64,000 bases of DNA from Halioglobus maricola (lineage in GTDB: Bacteria; Pseudomonadota; Gammaproteobacteria; Pseudomonadales; Halieaceae): NCBI RefSeq assembly GCF_009388985.1, contig NZ_CP036422.1:3300501-3364500 (forward strand). The letters are read 5' to 3'. The notes under the pieces were generated by a model. It was not told the origin of the DNA, did no database searches, and saw only the letters and a list, made by a program, of their open reading frames with translations. Made by a program: the position numbers and the translations under genes. Shown piece after piece: positions 26,229 to 34,804 of this stretch. The first letter of the stretch is position 1. Each line of letters starts with the position of its first letter.

Positions 26229-28040
26229 ATGGTGAATCTCAAGAAAATGTCCCTCGGCATCGCCCTGGCGCTGGTTCCACTGACGTCGGTCACAGCTACA
26301 GACATTGAGCAAAATCCGGAGCGGAACCTCTACTTCGGTGAGACCCATATGCACACCGCGTACTCCCTTGACGCCTATATCGGTGGCACGCGGCAAACAC
26401 CTTCCGACGCCTACCGCGCTGCGCGCGGCGAGTCAGTAATAGTGAATGGACTTCCCCACAAAATCCGCCGGCCACTCGATTTCGCCGCGGTTACTGATCA
26501 TGCCGAATATATAGGTGAAATGTACTCGGCGCTCAACGCGGACGCCCCTGGTCACGATAATCCGCTCATACAGCAGCTGCGCCAGCTCGAAGACATAGAG
26601 GAGCGGGAGCAGTGGTTTTTCAAGTACGTCATTAGTAATAACCGCGGCGCCAAGCCCTCACATCCGGAATTTTACGCAGGCGAAGAAACCACCCGCAGCG
26701 CCTGGAAGCTGGCTATTGACGCTGCCGAATCGCACAATCGGCCTGGAGAGTTCACCACTTTCATCGCCTACGAATGGAGCGCTGCGCCCGAGGGCGGAAA
26801 CCTGCACCGCAATATCCTGTTCCGGGGCGACAAGGCACCCGATCTACCGATGAGCTATATCGACATCAATCGCGAGGAGGGACTTTGGGATTGGCTGGCT
26901 CGGCTCGAGCAAGCGGGCATTCGTGGAATGGCCATTCCACACAACTCCAACGCCAGTAAAGGCATGATGTTTCCCGACAACAACTCCAGTGGCGAACCGC
27001 TTGATAGTGCCTACGCGGAAAAGCGCGCGGCATACGAGCGCGCTATTGAAATGCTGCAGGTCAAGGGTAATTCCGAGGTACACAGAAAGTTCTGGGCCGC
27101 AGACGAATTCGCCGATTTTGAAAATGCGGACTCCATACAGAATGCCAGCGGCCGCACGTTCGCCAAGGGCTACTTTGTCCGTTCAGGTGTCACCAAGGGC
27201 CTGGCCCTGGAGCAGAGCCTGGGCACCAACCCTTTCAAACTGGGTTTTGTCGGCGGTACCGACAATCACAATGGCATGATGAGTGACGTCGACGAAGACA
27301 ATTTCGTCGGCGCCCATGGCCCGGAAGACGGCACCGTAAAGGCCCGTCGCGAAGGCAGTGTTACCGGCTGGATAAACAGCCGCGAGCTGAGCATCGGCTC
27401 CATTACCGGCGTGTGGGCACCCAGCAACACGCGCCCCGCCCTGTGGGATGCCATTTACAATCGCGAGACGTTCGCAACCTCAGGTCCGCGCATCGGTTTG
27501 CGTTTCTTTGGTAGCTGGAAGTTTGACGAAGACCTGCACACAAAAGGCGATGCTATTAAACGCGCTTACAAAAAAGGCGTGCCCATGGGAGGCGATCTGG
27601 AAGCGCCCGCGCGAGGCCGTGCGCCCCGATTCCTGGTAATGGCTAGCAAAGACGCGCTCGGTGCCAACCTCGACCGGGTGCAGGTCGTCAAAGGCTGGAT
27701 CGACGCATCAGGCGGCCTGCAAGACAAGGTTTTCGATGTGGCGTGGTCGGATGATCGCGAGCGCGGCAGCGATGGCAAACTGGCTGCAGTAGGCAACACC
27801 GTCGACCTGAACACCGCTACCTATCGCAACACCATCGGCGCAACTGAGCTGGCCACCGTGTGGCAGGACCCGGAGTTTGATCCGGAGGTTCCCGCCTTGT
27901 ACTACGTGCGTGTACTGGAGATTCCTACACCGCGCTGGACGACCTATGACGCAGTTCGTGCCGGCCTTCCCCTGCTGGACGATGTACCCGCCACCATTCA
28001 GGAGCGGGCGTGGTCTTCTCCTATCTGGTATCGGCCCTAA
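26229..28040 (+). CDS. secreted DUF3604 (PHP-like) protein
   Basis: 603 residues from the ATG at 26229, which has GGAGA upstream and gives a clean signal peptide (to about VTA, residue 23). The mature start has LYFGETHMHTAYSLDAY with GETHMH at 37-42, then AVTDHAEYIGE and HNSNASKG. This is the PHP-like metal-binding pattern of DUF3604, probably a periplasmic hydrolase with a multi-metal site. Its substrate is not established in the literature known to me. Divergent from the outer-membrane protein gene at 26073. High similarity to a broad family in marine bacteria. Confidence 0.88.
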   Translation: MVNLKKMSLGIALALVPLTSVTATDIEQNPERNLYFGETHMHTAYSLDAYIGGTRQTPSDAYRAARGESVIVNGLPHKIRRPLDFAAVTDHAEYIGEMYSALNADAPGHDNPLIQQLRQLEDIEEREQWFFKYVISNNRGAKPSHPEFYAGEETTRSAWKLAIDAAESHNRPGEFTTFIAYEWSAAPEGGNLHRNILFRGDKAPDLPMSYIDINREEGLWDWLARLEQAGIRGMAIPHNSNASKGMMFPDNNSSGEPLDSAYAEKRAAYERAIEMLQVKGNSEVHRKFWAADEFADFENADSIQNASGRTFAKGYFVRSGVTKGLALEQSLGTNPFKLGFVGGTDNHNGMMSDVDEDNFVGAHGPEDGTVKARREGSVTGWINSRELSIGSITGVWAPSNTRPALWDAIYNRETFATSGPRIGLRFFGSWKFDEDLHTKGDAIKRAYKKGVPMGGDLEAPARGRAPRFLVMASKDALGANLDRVQVVKGWIDASGGLQDKVFDVAWSDDRERGSDGKLAAVGNTVDLNTATYRNTIGATELATVWQDPEFDPEVPALYYVRVLEIPTPRWTTYDAVRAGLPLLDDVPATIQERAWSSPIWYRP

Positions 28041-28052
28041 AAGAGTATCCCG

Positions 28053-28784
28053 TCAGCCGCAAAACCAGGCGCGAACTGATGCCAGTGTGTACTGGGGGTC
28101 GGCAGCGAAGTCGGTTAGCTGTATCAGCAATGACAGACGGGTTCTGCCTTGCTGGCTGGGATTAGCCGTCAGATAGCCGTAGAAAAGACCATCTGTATCG
28201 TAGATTACCGGCGCTGCTGTGGCGAAGATATTCCACGGGCTGAAGTTAGTATAAGGCGAGCCGAAGTCGCCCGACTCGTTCCAGATACTATAGGCAGCAT
28301 ATGGTGAACCATAACTGCCGTTGGCGTTACATACAGATTCAAAGTGCGCCGCCGGGCAGTTGATGCAACCCAGGAAGAACTGCTGCTCCTCACCCCCATA
28401 CAGAATCAGGTACGGCGCTTGCTTTTCGAACACCGGCTCGAGATAAAAAACCTGGTCTGACTCCAGCACGGCCATGAGGCTTGGATTGTCGGCCATACCG
28501 GCAGTTTCCAGCGAACAGGCGTCGAGGCTGCCACCGCAAAGGCCCCGCTGTCTTTCGCGCCACCCGGTAAACACCTGCCCCTGAGCTGGCACCGCTTCGA
28601 AGACTTCAGCGAAGAAAATGTCGTACACATCAACCGTACAGGTTTCGCCGGCATCACAGCGGAAATTCCCGGACGCAGTAACGACACTGCCCCCGCTCGG
28701 CACGGTGACTTCAATTTTACATCCGGCTAATGTTAGCGCCGCCAGAAGCCCGGCGATCAATTTCCAGGTGGAGTTGTGCTTCAC
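28053..28784 (-). CDS. unrecognised cysteine-rich lipoprotein
   Basis: 243 residues from a GTG at 28784, chosen for the GAGGA eight bases upstream. The lipobox LTLAGC puts the lipid on Cys22. Several cysteine pairs (FRCDAGETC, GLCGGSLDAC, LGCINC) suggest disulfides. The middle, FEAVPAQGQVFTGW, resembles the divergent InlB-type beta repeat. The C-terminal half is rich in glycine, serine and tyrosine (GSPYAAYSIWN and GSPYTNFSPWN near-repeats). No family is recognised. It is convergent with the DUF3604 gene and the first gene upstream is the LssY-C protein on the same strand. Confidence 0.65.
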   Translation of the reverse strand: MKHNSTWKLIAGLLAALTLAGCKIEVTVPSGGSVVTASGNFRCDAGETCTVDVYDIFFAEVFEAVPAQGQVFTGWRERQRGLCGGSLDACSLETAGMADNPSLMAVLESDQVFYLEPVFEKQAPYLILYGGEEQQFFLGCINCPAAHFESVCNANGSYGSPYAAYSIWNESGDFGSPYTNFSPWNIFATAAPVIYDTDGLFYGYLTANPSQQGRTRLSLLIQLTDFAADPQYTLASVRAWFCG

Positions 28785-28884
28785 TGCGCTTTCCTCAACT
28801 TCATTGCGCGTATTATTCATCATCTGCCAGCCTCATAGAAGCTGGATTACACACATATTGTGGGGAAAATCGGGGTTGTATTGA

Positions 28885-31350
28885 CTAGGGGCCTATGTGG
28901 CCTGTGTGGTAGGGCGTCAGATTCAGGGGAAGGATTTCATCGAGGCCCACCGGCTCATGCGACAGCCACATCACCAGCCTGTTCCCATCGGTGAAGTACG
29001 GATCGCCCGTCAGATTGCCGCGTGGCTGATCGTAGTCAGCGCTTCCCACACCGCCGACATAGCCGAATGCTTTGATGCCCTGGCTAAACGCCAGGTCTTC
29101 CAGCAGGAACTCACGGGTCTCATCCACGTCGGGGTCTATCTTGTGCGTGGTAATCGTCTTGCGGGTAAAGCGCACACCGATATCGCGACTAATCTGCCCG
29201 ATCCACACTGGCTTGCCCTCGTGGCGCAGGGGCGACATCCAAACTCGCAGGTGATTGCGTTCGTTGATGCTCGTCCGCGCCCGCTGCAAGGCCGCATCCT
29301 GACCGCGGCCAAACACATAAAGAGCACTCACCGGAGAGTACCGGTAAGTGTCACCCAGGAGAGCCGATGCTGCAGTTTTAAGCAATGAGGTCCCGTAAAT
29401 GGTCTCCGTTTCATCCCACCCTGCCCGCATCAGCGCGTAATACATATCACGGCCATCGCCAACAAAGGCAATATTCAGTGGGTCGCCCTTGTCCTCGCCG
29501 GCTGAATCGCGCACGCAGCAGGGCATTGTCTCCAATTCAGCAACCAGTTGTTCAAGAGTCACATCACGGACGCTCTCCTGGGGATAGAGCGCTGCAATAT
29601 CCACTTCGTGGTGATCCAGGCGCAAACCAGGAACCGGCACGTGAAAGCTCATTAGATACGCGCGGCCATCGCCCACGACATCGACATTGAATGATTTGGT
29701 ACCCTCGTCAACGCGGGTGAATATGTAGGCGGATTGGATACTCTGGGGCGCCACTGCCAGCCTGGCGTGACCGACACTTTCGAAACGGCTGGCGAATCCC
29801 GTGGTGTAGTCGGCCCGACTGCGATGAGCTGTCTCTCGAGGTGTGAAGTAAGCCCTGTCGACGCCCATGGGAGTGAGGTACATCATAGACTCACTCTTAT
29901 TCTCCACCTGCACCCAGACCGGCTGGATATTCCTGGCATAGAGATCCATGCCGAATATTGCACGGGTCTCCTCCTTACTCGGCACGGCGGTGGCAATCGT
30001 TAAATGACCTTTCTGTTCAATATGCAGCCGGTCGTTGGGCGGTGACACCTGGCGCCCATCAAACAAGGCCGCCTCACTCTTCTTCACCCCCGCCTGCCCA
30101 TCAAACAGGAATCGAGTTTCATCCAGCGCAAGCGTATCCTCTGAGAGAAAGGCCACCAGCCGCAATCCATCGGTAAAATAGGCCTCTCCACCGAACCCGG
30201 TTCTCGGTTCTTCGATGGAGACTTCGCCAACACCCGTCACATAGGCCACCTTCGCCAGGGACCCGTGATACCAGAGGTTCTGAAACAGAAAGCGTTGAGC
30301 GCTATCGATATCGGCGGTCACGCTTTCGCGCGCAAAAAACAATGATCCACCGGTGCTGTGGCCTTCGCCCTCGAGAAGTGAGAGTAGTCTGAGACTGTCG
30401 GCGTAGTAAAAGACCTGGGCGAGCCAGACGGCCTCTCCATCCACCTGCCAGGGTGCCAACCACAGATGCATCTGAATTCGTTCGTTACCGTCCCGGCGCC
30501 ACTGGGTAAAGATAGCATCGGGCTCACGGCCACGGTAGGACTGCAATCTCGCTCGATCAAGCGCTTCCGTCTCGCGCGACGTCTCCAGCCAGCCGCCTCG
30601 TAACATGGCGCGCCGCACGGCTTGTCCAGTGCCCACTAAAACTGCGTTAAAAGGCGCTCCGTATTCAGTCCCTTCTACATTGGTACCGCAACAGGCCAGT
30701 TCCTCTTCGAGCCTGGTCCGCAATTCAGCAGGGCTGAGCTCAGCGGTTTCGGCTGAGGTGTAGAGCGAGTCAAAGTTCACCTCGAGAAAATCAGGCACGA
30801 AACCCGGGAGTGGCACGAAGAACGTAAAGTCCAGTGCGGTGCCCCCGTGGATCAAGTTCAGATTAAAAGCTTTGGAGCCGGGACGCAGGTGAGAGAAGAC
30901 AAGGCCGCTGCGGGTCTCACCCGGCGGAACAAAGCGGGGCATACTGTTCTCATGAAACCAGCGCTGCATGGCGTCGTAGCCCTGGCTGCTGTAACCCCGC
31001 CGGTTCATATAGGCGACTTCAATTGGCGAGTAGTAATCCGGGTCAATACTGTGCGTCACCATCCGGGCGCGCGTCGGGCTGCGGTTTTCAACTTTCAACC
31101 AAATAGGCTGTATCCCCTGGGCATAGAGATCAAGCCCGGTGAGGGCGGCAGCCTCCTCTGCGGTGGGTACCGCCGCCGATACCCGTATATCCCCTTGCTC
31201 AAGAATCACAGCGCGCTGCAAGAAATCGGCACTGCCTACGGCAGCACCGTCGTACGGCCGGGATGCACAGGCCACAATTATCGGCAACAACAGCAGATAT
31301 AATGCAGAACTACGCATCAATCGCACCACACTCTGAGTGCTATGGGTCAC
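28885..31350 (-). CDS. lipoprotein with two tandem LssY-C-like domains
   Basis: 821 residues, GTG start with GGAGAGG upstream. The lipobox IVACAS puts the lipid on Cys28. Two homologous halves are obvious: DLYAQGIQPIWLKVENRS in the first, DLYARNIQPVWVQVENKS in the second. Both also carry a paired CC segment (LACCG, MPCCV), GGW/AGW turns, a LWLAPWQVDGEAVWLAQV or VWMSPLRHEGKPVWIGQI strand, and a YFTDGLRL or YFTDGNRL end. These are the LssY C-terminal (DUF) pattern, here duplicated and exported. Function unknown; LssY-C also occurs fused to phosphatases. The next gene on the strand is a phospholipase-D-like lipoprotein. Confidence 0.75.
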   Translation of the reverse strand: MTHSTQSVVRLMRSSALYLLLLPIIVACASRPYDGAAVGSADFLQRAVILEQGDIRVSAAVPTAEEAAALTGLDLYAQGIQPIWLKVENRSPTRARMVTHSIDPDYYSPIEVAYMNRRGYSSQGYDAMQRWFHENSMPRFVPPGETRSGLVFSHLRPGSKAFNLNLIHGGTALDFTFFVPLPGFVPDFLEVNFDSLYTSAETAELSPAELRTRLEEELACCGTNVEGTEYGAPFNAVLVGTGQAVRRAMLRGGWLETSRETEALDRARLQSYRGREPDAIFTQWRRDGNERIQMHLWLAPWQVDGEAVWLAQVFYYADSLRLLSLLEGEGHSTGGSLFFARESVTADIDSAQRFLFQNLWYHGSLAKVAYVTGVGEVSIEEPRTGFGGEAYFTDGLRLVAFLSEDTLALDETRFLFDGQAGVKKSEAALFDGRQVSPPNDRLHIEQKGHLTIATAVPSKEETRAIFGMDLYARNIQPVWVQVENKSESMMYLTPMGVDRAYFTPRETAHRSRADYTTGFASRFESVGHARLAVAPQSIQSAYIFTRVDEGTKSFNVDVVGDGRAYLMSFHVPVPGLRLDHHEVDIAALYPQESVRDVTLEQLVAELETMPCCVRDSAGEDKGDPLNIAFVGDGRDMYYALMRAGWDETETIYGTSLLKTAASALLGDTYRYSPVSALYVFGRGQDAALQRARTSINERNHLRVWMSPLRHEGKPVWIGQISRDIGVRFTRKTITTHKIDPDVDETREFLLEDLAFSQGIKAFGYVGGVGSADYDQPRGNLTGDPYFTDGNRLVMWLSHEPVGLDEILPLNLTPYHTGHIGP

Positions 31351-31376
31351 GTGCTGTCCCCTCTCCAGCGTCAGCT

Positions 31377-32930
31377 TCAGTACTGGTCCCGAGGACCAAG
31401 TTTCATCAACACGTTCATCACACGCTGGGTCGTATCACGCGCCGGTTGCCTGTCCAGAGTCTCTGTGTCGTTCTGCCAGGTAAGGTCGCCCTCGCTGTTC
31501 ATCTGGACATGCCAACCATTCGCACCGCTCATATTTCGCTCCAGGATTTTCACCAGGTCTTCGGCCAGCGCCGGCGAGTCGATCATCGCTCCCATCTCGG
31601 TATTGATATTCCGGGAACGTGGATCGAGGTTCATCGAACCGATGAACACATATCGTCGATCAGCCACCGCGCACTTGCTGTGTAAGCCACTGAACTCCGC
31701 TTTTGCCGGCGCCACATCAATGATGCTTTTCTGTATCTCCGGATGAGCACGAAATTCCCACAGGTCCACACCCACCCGGACAAAATCATCACGCCAGGGC
31801 TCATAGTGGCTGTTTACTGCGGGTACATCATGAGAAGCAAGCGAGTTGGTCATCAGCCTAACCCGCACGCCAGCGTCGGTCTTGGATTGGATAAACGTTA
31901 GCGCTTCTTCCTGCGGAATAACGTAGGCGTTCTGAATCAGAAGCTCTTCCTGCGCCAGATTGAAGAAATTGAACATGCCGTTCTTCATCGTCTGGGTAAT
32001 CTGCTCCGCTGCCGCTTCATCGTAGACGAGCTTACTGCGGCCTATACGGAGCTCTGGCGCAAGCGCCCGCCAGTCCTCTGTCCAATCCTTTGGGCTTCTG
32101 GGAAAAGCAGCCAGTACCGGCGCGTTGGCTGCTGAGTCCTGCAGAACCTTGCGCTGTTCCCGGGCGATGTCACGATCAGGTTCAGTGGTGAGTGCATCCG
32201 CCGTGACCACCCACTCACTGTTCCAGAACATATCGAACATGCCATTGGCCTGCTGTGCGATATGGCCGACGCCTAACAAGTCGGTATCGTGGAAATTGTA
32301 GGTATCACTAAGCCCGAAATAGTGGTCGCCGATATTTCTGCCACCGACGACGACAGCATGCCCATCGACGATCATCAACTTGTCGTGCATCCTGGTATTC
32401 AGGCGCTCCATCTGGGCGAGCATTTCACCGGCCCGATTTGCCATGGTCCCGCGGTTCTCCCAGGGATTGAACAAACCGAAATCGATATTGGGTGCTGCAT
32501 GCAGGTTGGCGATCAACTGATCGTGGCCATGCAGAATAAGGTCATCGACAATCAGCCGCACCTTGACGCCGCGCTGGGACGCAAGAATCGCTCGCTCCAA
32601 TATTAGGCGACCACTGAAATCGGGATACCAGAGGTAGGTCTGGATATCCAGCGAGGTGGTGGCGGAATCGATCATCGCCAGCCGCCACAACAAACCGTCA
32701 TAGCTGCTGTCCAATATCTTGAATCCAGAGCGGTCCTGCCCGTGTTCCCGGGCGATTTCCGCCGCCATATCAGCGAGGACGCCACTTTTTGCAGGTTCGA
32801 GAGCGTGACTGACCATGCGCTCAGGCCGATCTTCTTTGAGGCCTGCCGAACTGCACCCTGCCAACACAATAAGAAACGACAATAGAATCCAGGGTGCGTG
32901 TAGCACCCGGGGTAGGCTATCTCTTTGCAT
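31377..32930 (-). CDS. phospholipase D family lipoprotein (cardiolipin synthase-like)
   Basis: 517 residues. Lipobox VLAGC (Cys26). Two HKD motifs are intact: HDKLMIVDG (His182, Lys184, Asp189) and HSKCAVAD (His417, Lys419, Asp424), so the enzyme should be active. Members transfer phosphatidyl groups or hydrolyse phosphodiesters; export as a lipoprotein is typical of a subset near the cell envelope. It precedes the duplicated LssY-C lipoprotein with a 26-bp gap on the same strand, so the two are probably coexpressed. The target lipid is not known. Confidence 0.88.
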   Translation of the reverse strand: MQRDSLPRVLHAPWILLSFLIVLAGCSSAGLKEDRPERMVSHALEPAKSGVLADMAAEIAREHGQDRSGFKILDSSYDGLLWRLAMIDSATTSLDIQTYLWYPDFSGRLILERAILASQRGVKVRLIVDDLILHGHDQLIANLHAAPNIDFGLFNPWENRGTMANRAGEMLAQMERLNTRMHDKLMIVDGHAVVVGGRNIGDHYFGLSDTYNFHDTDLLGVGHIAQQANGMFDMFWNSEWVVTADALTTEPDRDIAREQRKVLQDSAANAPVLAAFPRSPKDWTEDWRALAPELRIGRSKLVYDEAAAEQITQTMKNGMFNFFNLAQEELLIQNAYVIPQEEALTFIQSKTDAGVRVRLMTNSLASHDVPAVNSHYEPWRDDFVRVGVDLWEFRAHPEIQKSIIDVAPAKAEFSGLHSKCAVADRRYVFIGSMNLDPRSRNINTEMGAMIDSPALAEDLVKILERNMSGANGWHVQMNSEGDLTWQNDTETLDRQPARDTTQRVMNVLMKLGPRDQY

Positions 32931-32994
32931 CGTCGCTTGCTCTCCTCACATAGAACGACCGGAAGTTATCCGAAGTATAGACGGTAAAACTCAC

Positions 32995-33924
32995 TTATCT
33001 CTGACCTGAACAGCCTTCGCCGACAGACCAGCGCATGGCATTGAGCAGCAGTTGACGGTGCTGGGGGTCTGCATAGGTACTGCCGCTGTGGCCCAGTGCT
33101 GAATAGAAGGCACTACCCTTCCCTACACAACGGCTCCAGATCACTGGATGGTCGCCCATTCGCAGGTCTTTTTCCGAGCCGAACATTTTTGCCACGGGTA
33201 TGTAAGTAGTTTCGTCCACGGTAGCGAGAACGTTCACACCCGCCAGACGCGGGCTGCTGTGCCAGGAGTACCACTCTTCCTCGTGCGACCAATCACCCGG
33301 CAGCCCTTGCATAGTGGGATGCTCGGGCTGCTCGATAACAACATCGGCGGTCTGAAACTGTGGCTGTAGAATATGGGCGTTGTAGTCCGCTCCGATCAAA
33401 GTCTCGGTATACCAGCGCCAAGCCTTGTGGGAACCATCGCCAGCAGAGTGGATACCCATCCAGGCACCACCTCCCTCCAGCCAATCGCGGAACGCCGCCT
33501 GCTGTGCAGGGGCGAGCATGTCACCCGTGGCGCAATGGAATATCACGAGGTCGAACTTCGCCAGGTCATCGGAATTGAATACAGCGCCATTCTCCGTGTG
33601 GAAAAGGCTCCAGCCCTCAGCAGCGGCAATTTCCTTGAACATCGGCACCCCGGCATCGATGGCCTCCACATGGCGAAAACCATTGGTCTTGCTGAATACC
33701 AGTACCGCCGGCGCCGTCAGCGCCGGCAGTACTGGCGCCTCGACATCATGATCACTGGAAGGGAACAGCGCACCCCATGCACCCACTCTCCAAATGAATA
33801 CCGCCAACACGATCGCCAGGCCCAACAGCACCAGGCCTAACCACTTCAACACCTTACCCAATGTCACTACCTCATTCTTCGCCGCAATTCGTTCTACATA
33901 ATAGCGAATATTACTCCCCGACAC
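32995..33924 (-). CDS. ThuA-like domain protein with membrane anchor
   Basis: 309 residues from a GTG at 33924; several GTG/TTG starts about 20 codons later are also possible. A hydrophobic segment at about residues 26-46 is a signal anchor. The rest matches the ThuA fold: ALVFSKTNGFRHVEAID, FHCATGDMLA, GGGAWMGIHSAGDG, EHPTMQGLPG, EEEWYSWH and HPVIWSRCVGKGSAFYSALGHS. ThuA proteins are linked to trehalose or keto-sugar use and have a glutamine-amidotransferase-like fold. It stands alone on the minus strand between the PLD gene and the divergent Egt operon. Confidence 0.85.
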   Translation of the reverse strand: MSGSNIRYYVERIAAKNEVVTLGKVLKWLGLVLLGLAIVLAVFIWRVGAWGALFPSSDHDVEAPVLPALTAPAVLVFSKTNGFRHVEAIDAGVPMFKEIAAAEGWSLFHTENGAVFNSDDLAKFDLVIFHCATGDMLAPAQQAAFRDWLEGGGAWMGIHSAGDGSHKAWRWYTETLIGADYNAHILQPQFQTADVVIEQPEHPTMQGLPGDWSHEEEWYSWHSSPRLAGVNVLATVDETTYIPVAKMFGSEKDLRMGDHPVIWSRCVGKGSAFYSALGHSGSTYADPQHRQLLLNAMRWSVGEGCSGQR

Positions 33925-33988
33925 AGTGAACTGCAGCGGGGGCCTGGCGGTGTTAAAGTAAAACTGAGTTCAGGCCGAATCACTGTCG

Positions 33989-34804
33989 ATGATAGATATA
34001 TACCAGGTTTTCCACGATCTCCCTCTTAGAGAAGGCAACTTCGCCGCGATCAGCGGAGCCAGGAAAGCCGCAGCCGGGCTCGACACTTCCAGCCAACTCT
34101 TCTCTGAGGCACTGGCTCAATGTCAGGTGACACTGCTCGGCAGCGAAAGCTACCGGGTAGCCTGCCAGCAGTGGAACCAGCGTATCCAATGCTGTGGCCA
34201 CGGTTTGTTCGCGGCAGCTCACGCCCTGCTCGCGACAGGAGAGCACTCCCGAATTTCACTCGGAGAGGGTATTTCAGCCCAGCGTACACCTGACCCTCAG
34301 GGCAATCTGCAGACGTGGCTGAACCTGCCGGCGCTGGCGACCGTCGACATAGAACTCCCTCTCTGGGCCCGCACACTCGCCAGCCAACAGGGCAAGCAGA
34401 TCACACCTGCCGGGGCCGCTGCCACAACCCGCGCTGACGGCTACCTGCTGTTGCACATTGACAACGCGGTCAACATTGCCGAACTCGAGGTCGATCTAGC
34501 GGCAATCACCCGTCATACCCAGCAGGCAGTATTACTGTGGCAGTATCAGGACAAAGTAGTGCGAATGCGCTACTTCGCGCCGCAGTACGGCAACGATGAA
34601 GACATGGCGACGGGATCCGCACTGCGCGTGCTCGCCCCGCATTTACAGCGTGCGGCCGGGCTGTCGTCTTTCGATGTCATACAGTGTTCATCTTCGGGAG
34701 GCAGGATGACGGCAAAGAATACAGATGATAGTGTGTCTATCAGCGGCAACATCCGACTGATCGAAAGCAGGGATTTCAGGGCCAGATGGCAAGTATCGAC
34801 ATAG
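33989..34804 (+). CDS. PhzF-like protein, catalytic Glu apparently lost
   Basis: 271 residues. The PhzF fold is recognisable: a start of MIDIYQVFHD...GNFAAIS, QRIQCCGHGLFAAAHAL (residues about 65-81), and a C-terminal RYFAPQYGNDEDMATGSA with QCSSSGG. In PhzF isomerases an N-L-S-E-T motif holds the catalytic Glu; here the equivalent place reads CQVTLL, so Gln seems to replace it. Its last 19 bases overlap the EgtB start, indicating coupling. Role in ergothioneine metabolism is inferred from position only. Possibly a binding or scaffold protein rather than an isomerase. Confidence 0.75.
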   Translation: MIDIYQVFHDLPLREGNFAAISGARKAAAGLDTSSQLFSEALAQCQVTLLGSESYRVACQQWNQRIQCCGHGLFAAAHALLATGEHSRISLGEGISAQRTPDPQGNLQTWLNLPALATVDIELPLWARTLASQQGKQITPAGAAATTRADGYLLLHIDNAVNIAELEVDLAAITRHTQQAVLLWQYQDKVVRMRYFAPQYGNDEDMATGSALRVLAPHLQRAAGLSSFDVIQCSSSGGRMTAKNTDDSVSISGNIRLIESRDFRARWQVST

